43,475 bases of DNA from Spirochaetota bacterium. GTDB taxonomy: Bacteria; Spirochaetota; GWE2-31-10. The position numbers and the translations under genes were made by a program. Where the stretch lies: contig JAKSBL010000286.1 in the NCBI GenBank assembly GCA_022361115.1, forward strand, positions 1-43,475, written 5' to 3'. A model generated the notes under the pieces. It had not been told where the DNA came from. It saw nothing but the letters and a program-made list of their open reading frames with translations, and ran no database searches. Every line of letters begins with the position of its first letter. Position 1 is the first letter of the stretch. Shown here one piece after another: positions 17,712-28,247 of this stretch.

Positions 17712-18788
17712 ATGAGTTTTTTTCTTGAATTCTTAACCAATATCAAAGAGCGGATTTTTATTTCATCAAAAGATACAGAAGTAATAAAAGCTAAAAAAAT
17801 CATCTGGTATGCTTTTTTTGGAGCAATCATTATGATTTTTATTGTATCTTATTTTTTGTTTGTTACTCTTACTTTTCAAGCCAATCACGTAAAAGTCCCT
17901 CATATCAATGGGGATAATGTTTATGTCGCTCTCAATAAACTTGCAGATAAAAATCTGGTTGCTAATGTTACTCCCCGCTACTCAGAAGAATTTGAAGAAG
18001 GAATGGTTTTTGAGCAGAAAGAAGGGCAGGGTTCTATTGTAAAAAAAGGGAGAACCATTTCGTTCTTTGTATCTTTAGGTCAGCCTCAAACCTCTTTACC
18101 CGATTACAGCGGTTACTCTCTTTTTCAATTAGTGGAAGCTTTAGATAAAAAATATGTTAATGCTGAACTACCCTTTATCATTAATGCACCAATTTATGAA
18201 TTTAATGAAAGACTGGAAAAAGGCAAAATTATTCGTCAATCACCAGAAGAAGGAACTCCCATTAGTAAGGTAAAAGAAATTTCTCTCTGGGTTTCCAATG
18301 GCCCAAAAGAGGAAGGTAAAAAAATACTCAGTTCTTTTGTAAAACAGCATCTGAATGAAATCATGGCTGAGTTATCCGATTATGAGATATTTTATACACT
18401 CAATTTTACCCCTGTTAGCAGAGAAAGAAATGACTTGATTATTACCGAACAATCTATTGGTGAAGGTGCTCTGGTAGATGATATAATCAAAGAAAACAAA
18501 ACCCTGACCTTAGCAGTTAATAAATATGTAAAGAAGCCGGAGGAAAATGAGGTTTCCAATGTTTTTATATATGATTTACCTGAAAAACCAATTCCCTATG
18601 ATTTTGTGGTAAAAGTTACAGATGCAGAGGCATTGGAAGAAACTTTACTAGCCATTCAAACAAAAGGAAATATCTCTCTTTCTATTCCTTATACAGCTCC
18701 AAAGTTTTCAAAAATTATGGTTCATATTGATGATGAGAAAGTGAAGGAAGAAGAAGTTGTTGCCAGAGAAGTTGAAGCAACAAATTAA
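17712..18788 (+). CDS. Single-pass membrane protein with PASTA domains
   Basis: A cytoplasmic N-terminus of about 30 residues precedes one membrane segment (about 33-56). Clear PASTA domains follow at about 61-120 (VPHINGDNVYVALNKL) and 123-195, and a third, weaker one at about 200-277. There is a Glu-rich tail. No kinase or penicillin-binding domain is attached, unlike most PASTA proteins. PASTA domains often bind peptidoglycan fragments, so an envelope-anchoring or sensing role is likely. A stand-alone PASTA membrane protein next to def-fmt is familiar from spirochaetes as far as I recall, which supports the proposed lineage. It starts with ATG 8 bases after fmt; the ribosome binding site is poor. 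Confidence 0.82.
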   Translation: MSFFLEFLTNIKERIFISSKDTEVIKAKKIIWYAFFGAIIMIFIVSYFLFVTLTFQANHVKVPHINGDNVYVALNKLADKNLVANVTPRYSEEFEEGMVFEQKEGQGSIVKKGRTISFFVSLGQPQTSLPDYSGYSLFQLVEALDKKYVNAELPFIINAPIYEFNERLEKGKIIRQSPEEGTPISKVKEISLWVSNGPKEEGKKILSSFVKQHLNEIMAELSDYEIFYTLNFTPVSRERNDLIITEQSIGEGALVDDIIKENKTLTLAVNKYVKKPEENEVSNVFIYDLPEKPIPYDFVVKVTDAEALEETLLAIQTKGNISLSIPYTAPKFSKIMVHIDDEKVKEEEVVAREVEATN

Positions 18789-18863
18789 TTTTTCATCTGC
18801 TATTTTTTTGATAAGTATAGATTTTTTTAGTTTATTCCGATAAAGTAGTAAACAAACTATTAT

Positions 18864-20555
18864 TTGGGAAAACTAATTTTGCTTAGTATTCGTTTTAAAC
18901 TACTATTAGTGGTAATCCCTCTATTAACCGTAAGCTTGATTCTCCTCACTATCTTATCGATTGGATTTGCCCGTACTGGTATTACTAAAGTTGCTACAGA
19001 GTTTTTAGGCTATAAAATGAATGAAATTGTTCAAAAAGCTACCAATGAGATGGAAAACCTGGATAGCATTAATTTTGAAATTGAAGGTGCTGGGTCCAGA
19101 GTAACCTTTGTTGAAGAAATTAAAAACTCTATTAGCCTTTATGCTGCCAGTATTACCAAACAAAACATCGAATCTTTTATGGCAATAGACTCTAATGGTG
19201 TGGTTAAACTTTCCACAGACTCTCTAATCAAAGTAGATACTCAAGTCGATTTTTTTGATGTTATCAAGTCTAGTGAAAGCAATTGGATTAAATTTAAGAG
19301 TAATGGCATCGAAAGGGTAGGATTTAAAAAATATTTTGAAGAATGGGATTACTTTTTTTTATTGTCTGTTTTTGCTCCCATGTTTTATAAAGATGCTAAT
19401 ATCATTGTAAATTCCTCTTTGTTTATGCTGATTGTCAGTATTGTAGTTATGGGGTTGATTTTGTTTTTTACCATTAATTATATTCTTAAACCCTTAAAAA
19501 ATATTGTATCAGCCATGAACGAGATTATTAGAATGAATGATTTTTCCAACCGGGTGGAAGTTCAATTTAATGATGAAATTGGTGAAATGGCCTTTACTTT
19601 TAACAATATGTTGACTGAGCTGGAAGGTGCATATAACACGATTAAAGAGTATGCTTATCAATCGGTTTTAGCTCAAAAAAAAGAGGAACGGATAAAACTG
19701 ATGTTTCAAAAATATGTTCCTCAGGATGTTGTAAATGAAATTGTCCATAATCCTGATTCTGCTTTAGTGGGAAAAAATGCTAATGTAACAGTTCTTTTTT
19801 CAGATATTAGAAGTTTTACAACAATATCTGAGTCAATGGAACCAGAAACATTAGTAGAATCGTTAAATCGCTATTTTACAGTTATGGTAGATATTATTTA
19901 TAAGCGAAAAGGGGTGATCGATAAGTATATTGGCGATGCTATTATGGCAATTTTTGGTGCACCCAAAGAATATGGTGATGATGTTCAGCAAGCTGTTTTA
20001 GCAGGCTTGGAAATGGTCGATAACCTGGAACGATTTAATGAACAACAGCGGAAATTAGGCCTAAAAGAGTTTAAAATTGGTATTGGAGTAAATTATGGCC
20101 CAGTAACAGTAGGAAATATCGGCACCTCTCAGAAAATGGATTATACGGTAATTGGTGATGCCGTTAACCTGGCTTCCCGTTTAGAAGGATTAACAAAAGA
20201 ATATCGGACTACTTTGATTATTTCTGAAGGAACATATATGGCAGTTAAGGACTTCTTTTATGTTCGAGAAATTGATCGTGTCAGGGTAAAAGGCAAGTTA
20301 AAGCCGGTAAAAATATTTCAACCTGCTCGAAAACTCACTCCTCAACAAAAAAAAGGGTGGAAATCCTATAATGATGGAATGAAATTCTTTTTAGAACGCC
20401 AATGGGATAATAGTGAAAAATGCTTTAAAAAAGCTATTAAATTTTTGGAAAACAATGATTACTTATCAGAATTATATTTAGAAACCATTGAAGATTATCG
20501 TCAAAATCCGCCTGATGAAGATTGGGATGGAACACGAACTATGACCCACAAATAA
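18864..20555 (+). CDS. Membrane-bound class III adenylate/guanylate cyclase with HAMP domain
   Basis: Makes a cyclic nucleotide second messenger, probably cAMP, in response to an extracytoplasmic signal. Membrane segments lie at about 12-36 and 183-207, flanking a small Cache-like sensor region. A HAMP linker (about 208-262) and the cyclase domain (about 300-480) follow. Metal ligands D314 (FSDIRSFT) and D358 (YIGDAIMAIFG) are present, as are K354 and the later MDYTVIGDAVNLASR with its Asn and Arg. The K/D arrangement favours ATP. A C-terminal helical tail of about 70 residues is extra. No ATG suits the start: TTG at 18864 or TTG at 18879 is likely. It may be cotranscribed with def-fmt, 75 bases downstream of the PASTA gene. 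Confidence 0.9.
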   Translation: MGKLILLSIRFKLLLVVIPLLTVSLILLTILSIGFARTGITKVATEFLGYKMNEIVQKATNEMENLDSINFEIEGAGSRVTFVEEIKNSISLYAASITKQNIESFMAIDSNGVVKLSTDSLIKVDTQVDFFDVIKSSESNWIKFKSNGIERVGFKKYFEEWDYFFLLSVFAPMFYKDANIIVNSSLFMLIVSIVVMGLILFFTINYILKPLKNIVSAMNEIIRMNDFSNRVEVQFNDEIGEMAFTFNNMLTELEGAYNTIKEYAYQSVLAQKKEERIKLMFQKYVPQDVVNEIVHNPDSALVGKNANVTVLFSDIRSFTTISESMEPETLVESLNRYFTVMVDIIYKRKGVIDKYIGDAIMAIFGAPKEYGDDVQQAVLAGLEMVDNLERFNEQQRKLGLKEFKIGIGVNYGPVTVGNIGTSQKMDYTVIGDAVNLASRLEGLTKEYRTTLIISEGTYMAVKDFFYVREIDRVRVKGKLKPVKIFQPARKLTPQQKKGWKSYNDGMKFFLERQWDNSEKCFKKAIKFLENNDYLSELYLETIEDYRQNPPDEDWDGTRTMTHK

Positions 20556-20685
20556 TGAAAAATCTGGCCTGAAAAATTTAAAAACTTCCAAAAAGTGTTA
20601 AAACTTAGTGAATAAATTTATATAAATTTAATTTCAAATTTATAAGGCGTTTTTTGTAAATATATTAAAAAAAATAACAAAATAC

Positions 20686-20715
20686 TTGACTTTTTCTAAA
20701 AAATGATTAAACTAT
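20686..20715 (+). promoter_or_regulatory. Possible promoter for a small RNA
   Basis: TTGACT at 20686-20691 with weak -10 candidates: TAAACT at 20708-20713 (16-base spacing) or AACTAT at 20710-20715 (18-base). A better TATATT at 20713-20718 would be 21 bases away. Transcription would start near 20721. Confidence 0.35.
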
Positions 20716-20720
20716 ATTGT

Positions 20721-20806
20721 AAAGAGATCTGTTATTTCAAACAGTCAAAGCGGATGGATTAGATTATTCCCCTCCCCAAATCAAAATCCGTCCGTTTTTT
20801 ATTTTA
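20721..20806 (+). ncRNA. Candidate small RNA with C-rich apical loop and intrinsic terminator
   Basis: A short non-coding stretch has a possible promoter, a small stem (CTGTT/AACAG around 20730-20743) and a strong terminator. The terminator stem pairs CGGATGGATT (20751-20760) with AATCCGTCCG (20785-20794), one G-U pair, then TTTTTTATTTT. Its upper part can extend through GATT/AATC (20762-20765 with 20779-20782), exposing a loop with CCCCTCCCC at 20769-20777. Such a loop could pair with purine-rich ribosome binding sites, as in known UCCC-motif regulatory RNAs. The alternative is that this is only the distal terminator of the cyclase transcript, about 200 bases after its stop. Confidence 0.4.
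20751..20806 (+). terminator. Rho-independent terminator between cyclase and SurA-like genes
   Basis: A 10-bp stem at 20751-20760 / 20785-20794 is followed by TTTTTT and further T-rich sequence. The minus-strand equivalent lacks a T run, so it works only in the plus direction. Confidence 0.85.
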
Positions 20807-20855
20807 CTGCACTATATATAATACTTTTGCTTTTATACCAGTCACTTTCTTATTT

Positions 20856-21860
20856 CTAATAAATTTTAATTTCAATTTTATCCTTTAAATCTTTTACTAG
20901 ATCTGTACGAATTTGCCTTTTTCTTTGAATTTCCTGCAATTTGAGCATAAAATCTTCTGCTTTCATTCTTGCCTCTTCTACAGAGAGTTGCTGAGGTTCT
21001 ATTTTACTGAGAACTTGAAAAATATATAATCCATATACAGTTTCAAAGACCTTTTTAATCAACCCTTTAGAATTTTTTAAAGCCGTTACTATTTCTTCAG
21101 AAAATTTTTCAGTTACTCTGGGATCATCTAATGTTAATATTCCCACAAATCCGGGAGGATTGCTATTTAAAGAAATCAAATCATCTGAATATCTGGGAAC
21201 TAATTCATCAAAAGGAACCCCTTTTTTTAAATCTTCCAAACAGACAGAGGCTTGAAGTCTTTTCTTTTCTTCTTCATATTCCCCGATTCTATTGCCATTA
21301 GCATTATAAAAAGAGAAATATATCATGGAAAGTTCAACCCCTTCTTTCTCATAACCTAATTCAGGGAATTTTTCAAGAGTTCGGGTAATATCTTCATCAC
21401 TGATAAACAAAGAAGCATTAGGACCCCGATCATAGTGATCGTTTAAAAAACGTTCTATCCAGAGGCTTTTTTTTATGTTTGCTTTATAGGTGGTCATGGA
21501 AAGGTTATTATTCAAAATAATGGAAATAAATTCTTCATCTGATAAATCTTGGTTTTTTCCTTTATATTTCAAACTAAGTATTTTTTTTTCTTTAGTAACT
21601 TGATTCTCAATATCTTCAATAGTAGGTTCATCAATATAAATAGTTGCACCAACATAGAGTAATTCCTCTTCCAGGAGGTGCTCGAATGCCTGGTCATAAC
21701 TGATCTGATAAAGTTCTGCATGCTTTTTCACAGTACTTTTAAGGATGACCTGATCAGCGACTCTAGCAGCTCTTTTGTTAAATAATAAAGTTTGGCTATA
21801 CAAAAAAAATGTATTGGCTATTATAATTAAAAATAATATTTTTTTGATCATTTCATTCAT
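20856..21860 (-). CDS. SurA-like periplasmic foldase (parvulin-type)
   Basis: A signal peptide (hydrophobic core about 6-22) is followed by a SurA_N-like helical region, about 28-160, that begins with the characteristic NKRAARVADQVILKS. A degenerate PpiC/parvulin domain spans about 180-295 (VELSMIYFSF, PPGFVGILTL, ETVYGLYIFQVLS), then a C-terminal helix that returns to the chaperone core. It would help outer-membrane proteins cross the periplasm. Length 334 residues is shorter than E. coli SurA, consistent with one rather than two parvulin domains. The start is ambiguous: ATG at 21860 or the Met four codons later (MIKKILF); no strong ribosome binding site. Confidence 0.8.
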   Translation of the reverse strand: MNEMIKKILFLIIIANTFFLYSQTLLFNKRAARVADQVILKSTVKKHAELYQISYDQAFEHLLEEELLYVGATIYIDEPTIEDIENQVTKEKKILSLKYKGKNQDLSDEEFISIILNNNLSMTTYKANIKKSLWIERFLNDHYDRGPNASLFISDEDITRTLEKFPELGYEKEGVELSMIYFSFYNANGNRIGEYEEEKKRLQASVCLEDLKKGVPFDELVPRYSDDLISLNSNPPGFVGILTLDDPRVTEKFSEEIVTALKNSKGLIKKVFETVYGLYIFQVLSKIEPQQLSVEEARMKAEDFMLKLQEIQRKRQIRTDLVKDLKDKIEIKIY

Positions 21861-22066
21861 TCCATTTCTTGTAAAAATTTCTCATGTGAGATAGTAGATA
21901 TTTTATTAATGAAGTCAGTGAATAGACTCTCTGTTTAACTATTCTTATGATTAGAGCTTCTTTTACCATACCCTATCTTATTTTTCAATAAATTGCTGAT
22001 TTTTTTAATATTTTTACATTTTTAGGGTGTGATTTTAATTTCTGGTAGATATACAGGGACAAAGTT

Positions 22067-22086
22067 ATTCTCGCGAAGGCGGGAAT
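22067..22086. repeat. Small GC-rich palindrome, REP-like
   Basis: ATTCTCGC (22067-22074), loop GAAG, and GCGGGAAT (22079-22086) form an 8-bp stem with one G-U pair. The unit is much richer in GC than its surroundings and resembles the dispersed ATTCCCGC...GCGGGAAT repeats of other genomes. Only one copy is in the window. Confidence 0.45.
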
Positions 22087-22428
22087 CTATGCTGACTGAT
22101 CAAAGTATCAAATTTTAATGCTCTATTGCGTGAAATTTAAATGGACTGATTAATCATTTTTTACTTCTTTTTTTAAATCTTTGACTGTTTAATATTAAAA
22201 TCTTTTGGAATGACATTTATTTTGCAGTATTTATCCGATATTAAAAGTCGGTGGAAAAATAAAATTGACTTTTTATAAAAAAATTGTTACTTTTGGATTA
22301 TAATTTTGTGAATATTTAGCTTTTATACTTATTTCCTATCTATGGCTTCTCATGATAAATATGGGTATTCTGATTATATAGATAAAGGTTATTAAAAAAG
22401 GTTAAAAGGATCAATAAAATACTTTTCT

Positions 22429-22456
22429 TTGCTACACTTTTTAGTTAATCTATAAT
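22429..22456 (+). promoter_or_regulatory. Possible promoter of the tig-clpPX-lon operon
   Basis: TTGCTA at 22429-22434 and consensus TATAAT at 22451-22456, spacing 16. A start near 22463 gives a leader of about 90 bases. No CIRCE or other heat-shock operator was recognised near it. Confidence 0.4.
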
Positions 22457-22553
22457 TATGGTATGAAAAAATCTTTTGGTAAATTAAATTGAGTAAAATA
22501 CTCATTTTCAATATTGGGAAAACCCAAAACTTATTTAAAAAACAGGATCGAAT

Positions 22554-23906
22554 ATGCAATTAAATTTTGAGACAGAAAACAAAGAGAATTCACAGGTATT
22601 ACTAAAAATTACTGTTGACAAGGGTGAAATCAAAACTCATTATCAGGACTTTTTACAAAAAGCACAAAATGACGTGATGATCAAGGGTTTTAGAAAGGGA
22701 AAAGCTCCACTTTCAATCCTGGAAGCGAAATTTAAAAAGAACATTTTAGCAGAAGTGTCGAATAAAGTGATTGATGAAGCTTTCAAAGATATTTATGATA
22801 AGTTGGAAAGAAAGCCATTAAGTTATACAACTCCCAGAATGGAAAAATTTGAATTACCTGAATTGGAAAATGATTATACTTTTGAATTAATTTATGAAAC
22901 AGAACCAGAAGTTAAAATTGGACAATACAAAGGACTTGCTATTCCTGAAAGAAAAATCGTTAAAATCAAACCAAAAGATTTAACAGAAAATTTAACTCGT
23001 TATCAAAAACAATTTGCTACCATTGAAAAAAAAGATGGCCCGATTGGAGAAACCGACATTGTTCAGGTAGAATATAAAGCTTTTGATGGTGAAGAAGAAA
23101 TAGATACCAAAGATAACGAATATATTTATATGGACAAAGATTATGACACTTATAAATTAGCGAAAGATTTAATTGGCTTAAAAGAAGGTGAGGAAAAAGA
23201 ATTTGAGAAAAAGTTTGATAAAAAAGCTATTGAACGAATTGCCGGAAAAACCATTAAATTTAAAGTAAAAATTAAAGATGTAAAATCTGAGTTATTGCCA
23301 GAGTTAAATGATGAATTAGCACAAAAAGTTGATAAAGAGGTCAAAACTCTGGATGAACTGAAAGAAAAAGTAAAAGGCCAGTTAGAATCAGTTGCTGAAG
23401 ATATTACCAGACAAAAAATATCTGATGAAATATTAGAAAAAATCATTGAAACACTGGAAGCGGATATTCCTCAATCTATGATTGATTACCAACTAGACAG
23501 CTATGTAAAACAAGCGGCTCAGCAAATGGGTGGTGATGAAAAAAGACTGGAAATGTATTTAAAATATCAGAATAAAACCATTGATTCTTACAAAGAAGAG
23601 ATGAAAGATCAGGCAGTTAAAAATATCAAAAGCAGCTTAATTCTGAAAAAAGTAATTGATGAAGAAAAAATCGATGCTACTGAAGATGAAGTAAAAGATT
23701 ATTTAGGGAAAATTGCCGAAAAATATAAAATGAACAAAGATGAAATATATGAAAGCTATAAAAAGATGGGAACTTTAGAAATGGTAAAAAATGAAGTAAA
23801 TACCAATAAAGCCCTGGATTTTTTAATAGATAGTGCTAATGTTAAAAAAACAACGGAACTTTCTTTATCAGAATATGAAGAAAAGGAAGCAAAGGAGCAA
23901 GCATGA
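22554..23906 (+). CDS. tig: Trigger factor
   Basis: A ribosome-bound chaperone that receives nascent chains at the exit tunnel. The N-terminal ribosome-docking domain contains the signature GFRKGKAP (45-52). An FKBP-type prolyl isomerase domain spans about 155-245, and the long helical chaperone arms fill the rest. Length 450 residues is normal. AGGA lies seven bases before the start. Its stop overlaps the clpP start by four bases, so the chaperone is translationally coupled to the protease genes, an extended version of the widespread tig-clpP-clpX order. Confidence 0.96.
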   Translation: MQLNFETENKENSQVLLKITVDKGEIKTHYQDFLQKAQNDVMIKGFRKGKAPLSILEAKFKKNILAEVSNKVIDEAFKDIYDKLERKPLSYTTPRMEKFELPELENDYTFELIYETEPEVKIGQYKGLAIPERKIVKIKPKDLTENLTRYQKQFATIEKKDGPIGETDIVQVEYKAFDGEEEIDTKDNEYIYMDKDYDTYKLAKDLIGLKEGEEKEFEKKFDKKAIERIAGKTIKFKVKIKDVKSELLPELNDELAQKVDKEVKTLDELKEKVKGQLESVAEDITRQKISDEILEKIIETLEADIPQSMIDYQLDSYVKQAAQQMGGDEKRLEMYLKYQNKTIDSYKEEMKDQAVKNIKSSLILKKVIDEEKIDATEDEVKDYLGKIAEKYKMNKDEIYESYKKMGTLEMVKNEVNTNKALDFLIDSANVKKTTELSLSEYEEKEAKEQA

Positions 23907-24541
23907 TTATCTCCACATATTCTTCAGTCTTACAGCCACAGATGAGCCATGGATATTATCTGCCCAAGATTATTGAAAAAACCAGCCGCGGAGAAGAGGT
24001 CTGGGATATTTTTTCCCGTTTACAAAAAGATCATATTATTTTTCTGGGCGGTCAGATTGATGATTGGCAGGCTGATGTTGTGATGGCGACCCTTTTATTT
24101 ATGGATAGTCAGGATCCGGATAAAGATATTTATCTTTATATTAATTCTCCTGGCGGATCTGTAACTGCAGGATTAGCAATTTATGATACCATGAAGTTTT
24201 TGTCTGCAGATGTTTGTACTATTTGTATAGGTCAGGCGGCCAGTGCAGCAGCACTTATTTTGTCCAGTGGAACCAAAGGGAAGCGATTTGCCCTTCCTCA
24301 CTCACGGATGATGATTCATCAACCCTGGGGTGGTGCTGGTGGCCAGGCTACAGATATCCAGATTCAAGCAACAGAAATCAATAGAATAAAAAAACAAATT
24401 AATAAAATCTTAGCCGAAAATACGGGAAAACCAGAATCTCAGATTGAAAAAGATATTCAAAGGGATTTCTTTTTGCCTCCTCAAGAAGCAATTGAGTATG
24501 GTTTAATTGACCGCATTATGGTAAAGGAAAACGATAAATGA
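23903..24541 (+). CDS. clpP: ATP-dependent Clp protease proteolytic subunit
   Basis: A tetradecameric serine peptidase that degrades substrates unfolded by ClpX. The catalytic triad is S114 (GQAASAAA), H139 (MMIHQPWGG) and D188 (QRDFF). [11 protein letters not shown] at 80-90 is the conserved strand/loop. The family usually has Met-Gly after the active Ser; here it is Ala-Ala. Length 212 residues is usual. It overlaps tig upstream and clpX downstream by four bases each. Confidence 0.96.
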   Translation: MIISTYSSVLQPQMSHGYYLPKIIEKTSRGEEVWDIFSRLQKDHIIFLGGQIDDWQADVVMATLLFMDSQDPDKDIYLYINSPGGSVTAGLAIYDTMKFLSADVCTICIGQAASAAALILSSGTKGKRFALPHSRMMIHQPWGGAGGQATDIQIQATEINRIKKQINKILAENTGKPESQIEKDIQRDFFLPPQEAIEYGLIDRIMVKENDK

Positions 24542-25809
24542 GTTGGTACCGAGACATGGAAGTAGAAGACTTATGTTCTTTCTGTGGCCGCAATTCTGAA
24601 GAATTTGAGTTGCGGCTGGTTCGTGGTTTTAATTCAAATATCTGTAGTGATTGTATTGAAAAAGCCTATGAAGCAATCAAACAGAATAATATCAAAAAAA
24701 AGCAAAAACATACCCAGGAAGATTTACCAAAGCCTGTTGAAATTAAAGAATTTTTAGATAATTACATTATTGGTCAGGAAGATGCGAAAAAAGTCCTGTC
24801 TGTAGCAGTTTATAACCATTATAAGAGAATATCTTTTGGTGAAATCTTAAACAGTGAAGATAAATTTAAAGACCTGGAACTAGAAAAATCTAATATTTTA
24901 ATAATTGGACCTACCGGTTCTGGTAAAACTCTCTTTGCCCGGACATTAGCTAAGAAGCTAAATGTCCCCTTTGCAATTGCTGATGCTACAACATTAACTG
25001 AAGCTGGTTATGTAGGTGATGATGTGGAAAACATCTTATTAAAACTCATACAAGCTGCTGATTATGACATTGCACAGGCTGAACGGGGTATTATCTATAT
25101 TGATGAAATTGATAAAATAGCTAAAAAGAGTGAAAATGTTTCTATTACCCGGGATGTTTCCGGGGAAGGTGTACAGCAGGCTCTCTTAAAAATTATTGAA
25201 GGAACAGAAGCGACTGTACCTCCGCAAGGGGGGAGAAAACATCCTAATCAAGAACTCCTCCATATCAATACTAAAAATATACTTTTTATTTGTGGTGGTG
25301 CTTTTGTCGGACTTGATAATATTGTGGAGACCAGAGCAAATCGTAAAACTGTCGGCTTTGGGTCCGGCAATAAAAAGGGAGAGAAAAAAGATCTGGTTGA
25401 TTTATACAAAGATCTCCATCCCGAAGACCTGATTAAATATGGTCTTATTCCTGAATTTGTGGGACGATTACCAATTACCAGCTCTCTCAATTATCTAACA
25501 GAGCCAGATTTAATCCGTATTCTAAAAGAGCCTAAAAATTCCATATTAAAGCAATTTGAGTGGGCCTTGTCCATTGAGAAGGTAGAATTGGAATTTCAGG
25601 AGGAGGCTATTGTTAAAGTAGCAGAAGAGTCTCTTAAAAGGAATACAGGGGCTCGAGGTTTGCGTTCCATAATTGAACGGATTATGTTAGATGTTATGTA
25701 TGAAATTCCTTCACAAAAAGATATTAAAAAAGTGATCATTGATAAAGATGTAATTGAAAACAATAAACCTGTACATATAATAAAAAAGGGTTCTGAAAAG
25801 AGTGCATGA
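24538..25809 (+). CDS. clpX: ATP-dependent Clp protease ATP-binding subunit ClpX
   Basis: A hexameric AAA+ unfoldase that recognises tagged or native substrates and feeds ClpP. The N-terminal zinc-binding domain has Cys13, Cys16, Cys36 and Cys39. Walker A GPTGSGKT is at 124-131, followed by pore loop GYVG and Walker [10 protein letters not shown]. The sensor and C-terminal small domain ([15 protein letters not shown]) are complete. It overlaps clpP and lon by four bases each. Confidence 0.97.
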   Translation: MSWYRDMEVEDLCSFCGRNSEEFELRLVRGFNSNICSDCIEKAYEAIKQNNIKKKQKHTQEDLPKPVEIKEFLDNYIIGQEDAKKVLSVAVYNHYKRISFGEILNSEDKFKDLELEKSNILIIGPTGSGKTLFARTLAKKLNVPFAIADATTLTEAGYVGDDVENILLKLIQAADYDIAQAERGIIYIDEIDKIAKKSENVSITRDVSGEGVQQALLKIIEGTEATVPPQGGRKHPNQELLHINTKNILFICGGAFVGLDNIVETRANRKTVGFGSGNKKGEKKDLVDLYKDLHPEDLIKYGLIPEFVGRLPITSSLNYLTEPDLIRILKEPKNSILKQFEWALSIEKVELEFQEEAIVKVAEESLKRNTGARGLRSIIERIMLDVMYEIPSQKDIKKVIIDKDVIENNKPVHIIKKGSEKSA

Positions 25810-28241
25810 AAATACTAAGAGAAGTCTCATTTGATAAAAAAAACATTTTGCCATTAATTCCTTTAAGGGAAATGGTAATTTTCCCTGGTACCTATCGAAA
25901 TTTTTATGTCGGCCGGGAAGAATCAATTATTGCGGTTAATACAGCAAATAGTGATTACAATAAACTTATCTTTCTGTCTACTCAAAAAAAATCAAATATA
26001 GAAAATCCGACAAAAGATGACATTTATCCAACTGGTGTGGTTGCTAAAATTATCGAGGTAAAACCTACCAATGATAAAAGAGTGATCAAACTGTTGATTG
26101 AAGGATTGTTTCGGGCTAATATTGAAGATTTTAAGGAAGATGAAAAATTTAAAAAAGCCACTTTTTCTGAAATTACTGTTGAGGAAACCGAAGATCTGGC
26201 AGCTAAAGATGCTTTAATCAATTTGATTATTAAAGAATTTAAACGGTTTTCTGTCCTTTCTAAAGTACCTAATGATGCCATTAAAGTGATTAGTGAAGCG
26301 AAGGATGAAGAAAATCTGGTCAATTATATCATGCAGTATTTAAAAGCTAGCATTGATAAACAGATAGAAATACTGAAAGAAGAATCTTTAGAACGTCGTT
26401 TAAAGCTCATTGCAGAATTAATCTATTCTAATCTGGAAAATATTCAACTGGAAAAAAAGATTACCCAGCAAGTGAGAAAAAAAATGGAAAAATCTCAGAA
26501 AGAGTTTTTTCTTAATGAACAAATGAAAGAGATCCAGAAAGAACTGGGTACATTAAATGATGAATCTGATTTTTCTGACATAAAAGATTTTGAAAAAAAG
26601 CTGGATGACAAAGGAATTCCCGAATCGACAAAAGAAAAGTTGATAAAAGAACAAAAAAGACTGATCAAAATGTCACCCATGTCGCCTGAGGCAAGTATTA
26701 TCCGGAATTATATTGATTGGTTTATGGAACTCCCCTGGGCAGAAAAATCTCGTGATGCCGATGATTTAGCTCATGCTAAACAGATTTTAGATGAAGAACA
26801 TTATGCTTTAAGAAAAGTTAAAAATCGTATTTTAGAATTTCTGGCTGTACGGCAGTTAAATCCCCAGACAAAAGGGCCAATTTTATGCTTTGTCGGACCA
26901 CCAGGTATTGGTAAGACTTCTTTAGCCAGGTCGGTTGCTCATGCCATTGGAAGAGAATTTGTTCGTATTTCTTTAGGTGGTGTAAGAGACGAAGCTGAAA
27001 TTCGAGGCCACCGGCGAACTTATCTGGGAGCATTGCCTGGTAAAATTATTCAATCTATGCGCAAAGTAAAGTCTTGTAATCCTGTGTTTTTACTGGATGA
27101 AATTGATAAAATGAGTTCTGATTTTAGAGGAGATCCTTCTTCTGCTTTGTTAGAAGTATTAGATCCTGAACAAAATTGTCAATTTACGGATCACTATTTA
27201 GAAGTTCCTTATAATCTCAGTGAAGTTATGTTTATTGCTACTGCAAATAGTTATCAGGGTATTCCCTATCCTTTGTTAGACAGGATGGAAACTATTTATC
27301 TCAGCAGTTATACTGAACAGGAGAAATTGAACATAGCCAGAAACTTTCTGATTCCTAAAGAAAAAAAGGAAAATGGAATAGAGGATATTGAGTTACAGAT
27401 AGATAATGCTATCATTATTGAAGTCATCCGTTCTTATACCATGGAATCTGGAGTAAGGGGTTTACAAAGACAAATAGCTTCGATTTGTAGAAAAGCTGCT
27501 CGACAAATTGTTTTAAAAAAAGAGAAAAAAGATAAAATAATCGTTACCCAGAAAAATTTAACCAAATTTTTGGGGAGAAAAAAATATATCAAACCTTCCT
27601 TACATAAGTTGTTAGATGTTGGGGTTTCTCATGGTTTAGCCTGGTCAGAATTAGGCGGTTCTTTGCTGCCTATTGAAATTGTCCTTTATCCAGGTAGTGG
27701 TAAAATTAGCTTGACTGGAAAATTGGGTGAGGTGATGAAAGAATCAGCCCAGGCAGCCTTTTCTTATATCCGGGCAAATGCTTTTAAATTTGATATAAAG
27801 TGGGAAAATTTTTATAAAGAATTTGATGTTCATATCCATTTTCCGGAAGGGGCTATTCCAAAAGATGGACCTTCTGGCGGAATTGCTATTACTTGTGGCA
27901 TATTGTCTGCATTAACTCAAATTCCAATTAAATCATCCATAGCTATGACAGGTGAGATTACATTGACCGGAAGGATACTGCCGATTGGCGGATTAAAAGA
28001 AAAAACTTTAGCTGCAATCCGTCATAACAAAAAAGAAATCATTCTTCCTTTTGAAAATAAGAAAGATATTGAGGATCTCCCCCAAACTGTGAAAAAGAAG
28101 CTAATTTTTCATTTTATTCAAAAAGCAGAAGAAGCGTTTTCTTTGGTATTTGAAAAAAGTATTTACAAGGATATGGATGAAAATCAACTTGCAAATTTGA
28201 AAAACCGGGATAGCGATATTTCTCCCAATGTTGTTTTTTAA
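25806..28241 (+). CDS. lon: ATP-dependent protease Lon
   Basis: A cytoplasmic AAA+ serine protease for damaged and regulatory proteins. The N-terminal substrate-binding domain (1-210) is followed by a helical region and the ATPase domain, with Walker A GPPGIGKT at 364-371 and Walker [10 protein letters not shown]. The protease domain carries the Ser/Lys dyad S690 (PKDGPSGG) and K733 ([12 protein letters not shown]), 43 residues apart as in E. coli Lon. Length 811 residues is full. Four-base overlap with clpX makes tig-clpP-clpX-lon one coupled quality-control operon. Confidence 0.97.
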   Translation: MKILREVSFDKKNILPLIPLREMVIFPGTYRNFYVGREESIIAVNTANSDYNKLIFLSTQKKSNIENPTKDDIYPTGVVAKIIEVKPTNDKRVIKLLIEGLFRANIEDFKEDEKFKKATFSEITVEETEDLAAKDALINLIIKEFKRFSVLSKVPNDAIKVISEAKDEENLVNYIMQYLKASIDKQIEILKEESLERRLKLIAELIYSNLENIQLEKKITQQVRKKMEKSQKEFFLNEQMKEIQKELGTLNDESDFSDIKDFEKKLDDKGIPESTKEKLIKEQKRLIKMSPMSPEASIIRNYIDWFMELPWAEKSRDADDLAHAKQILDEEHYALRKVKNRILEFLAVRQLNPQTKGPILCFVGPPGIGKTSLARSVAHAIGREFVRISLGGVRDEAEIRGHRRTYLGALPGKIIQSMRKVKSCNPVFLLDEIDKMSSDFRGDPSSALLEVLDPEQNCQFTDHYLEVPYNLSEVMFIATANSYQGIPYPLLDRMETIYLSSYTEQEKLNIARNFLIPKEKKENGIEDIELQIDNAIIIEVIRSYTMESGVRGLQRQIASICRKAARQIVLKKEKKDKIIVTQKNLTKFLGRKKYIKPSLHKLLDVGVSHGLAWSELGGSLLPIEIVLYPGSGKISLTGKLGEVMKESAQAAFSYIRANAFKFDIKWENFYKEFDVHIHFPEGAIPKDGPSGGIAITCGILSALTQIPIKSSIAMTGEITLTGRILPIGGLKEKTLAAIRHNKKEIILPFENKKDIEDLPQTVKKKLIFHFIQKAEEAFSLVFEKSIYKDMDENQLANLKNRDSDISPNVVF

Positions 28242-28247
28242 ATATTT

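Larger units (their letters stand above)
21861..22553. other. 693-base intergenic region before tig
   Basis: No supportable ORF or RNA gene. It holds a GC-rich hairpin at 22067-22086, an isolated TATAAT at 22299-22304 without a well-spaced -35, and a possible tig promoter at 22429-22456. It is the longest non-coding stretch of the window. It sits between divergent transcripts (surA-like minus, tig plus). Confidence 0.55.
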
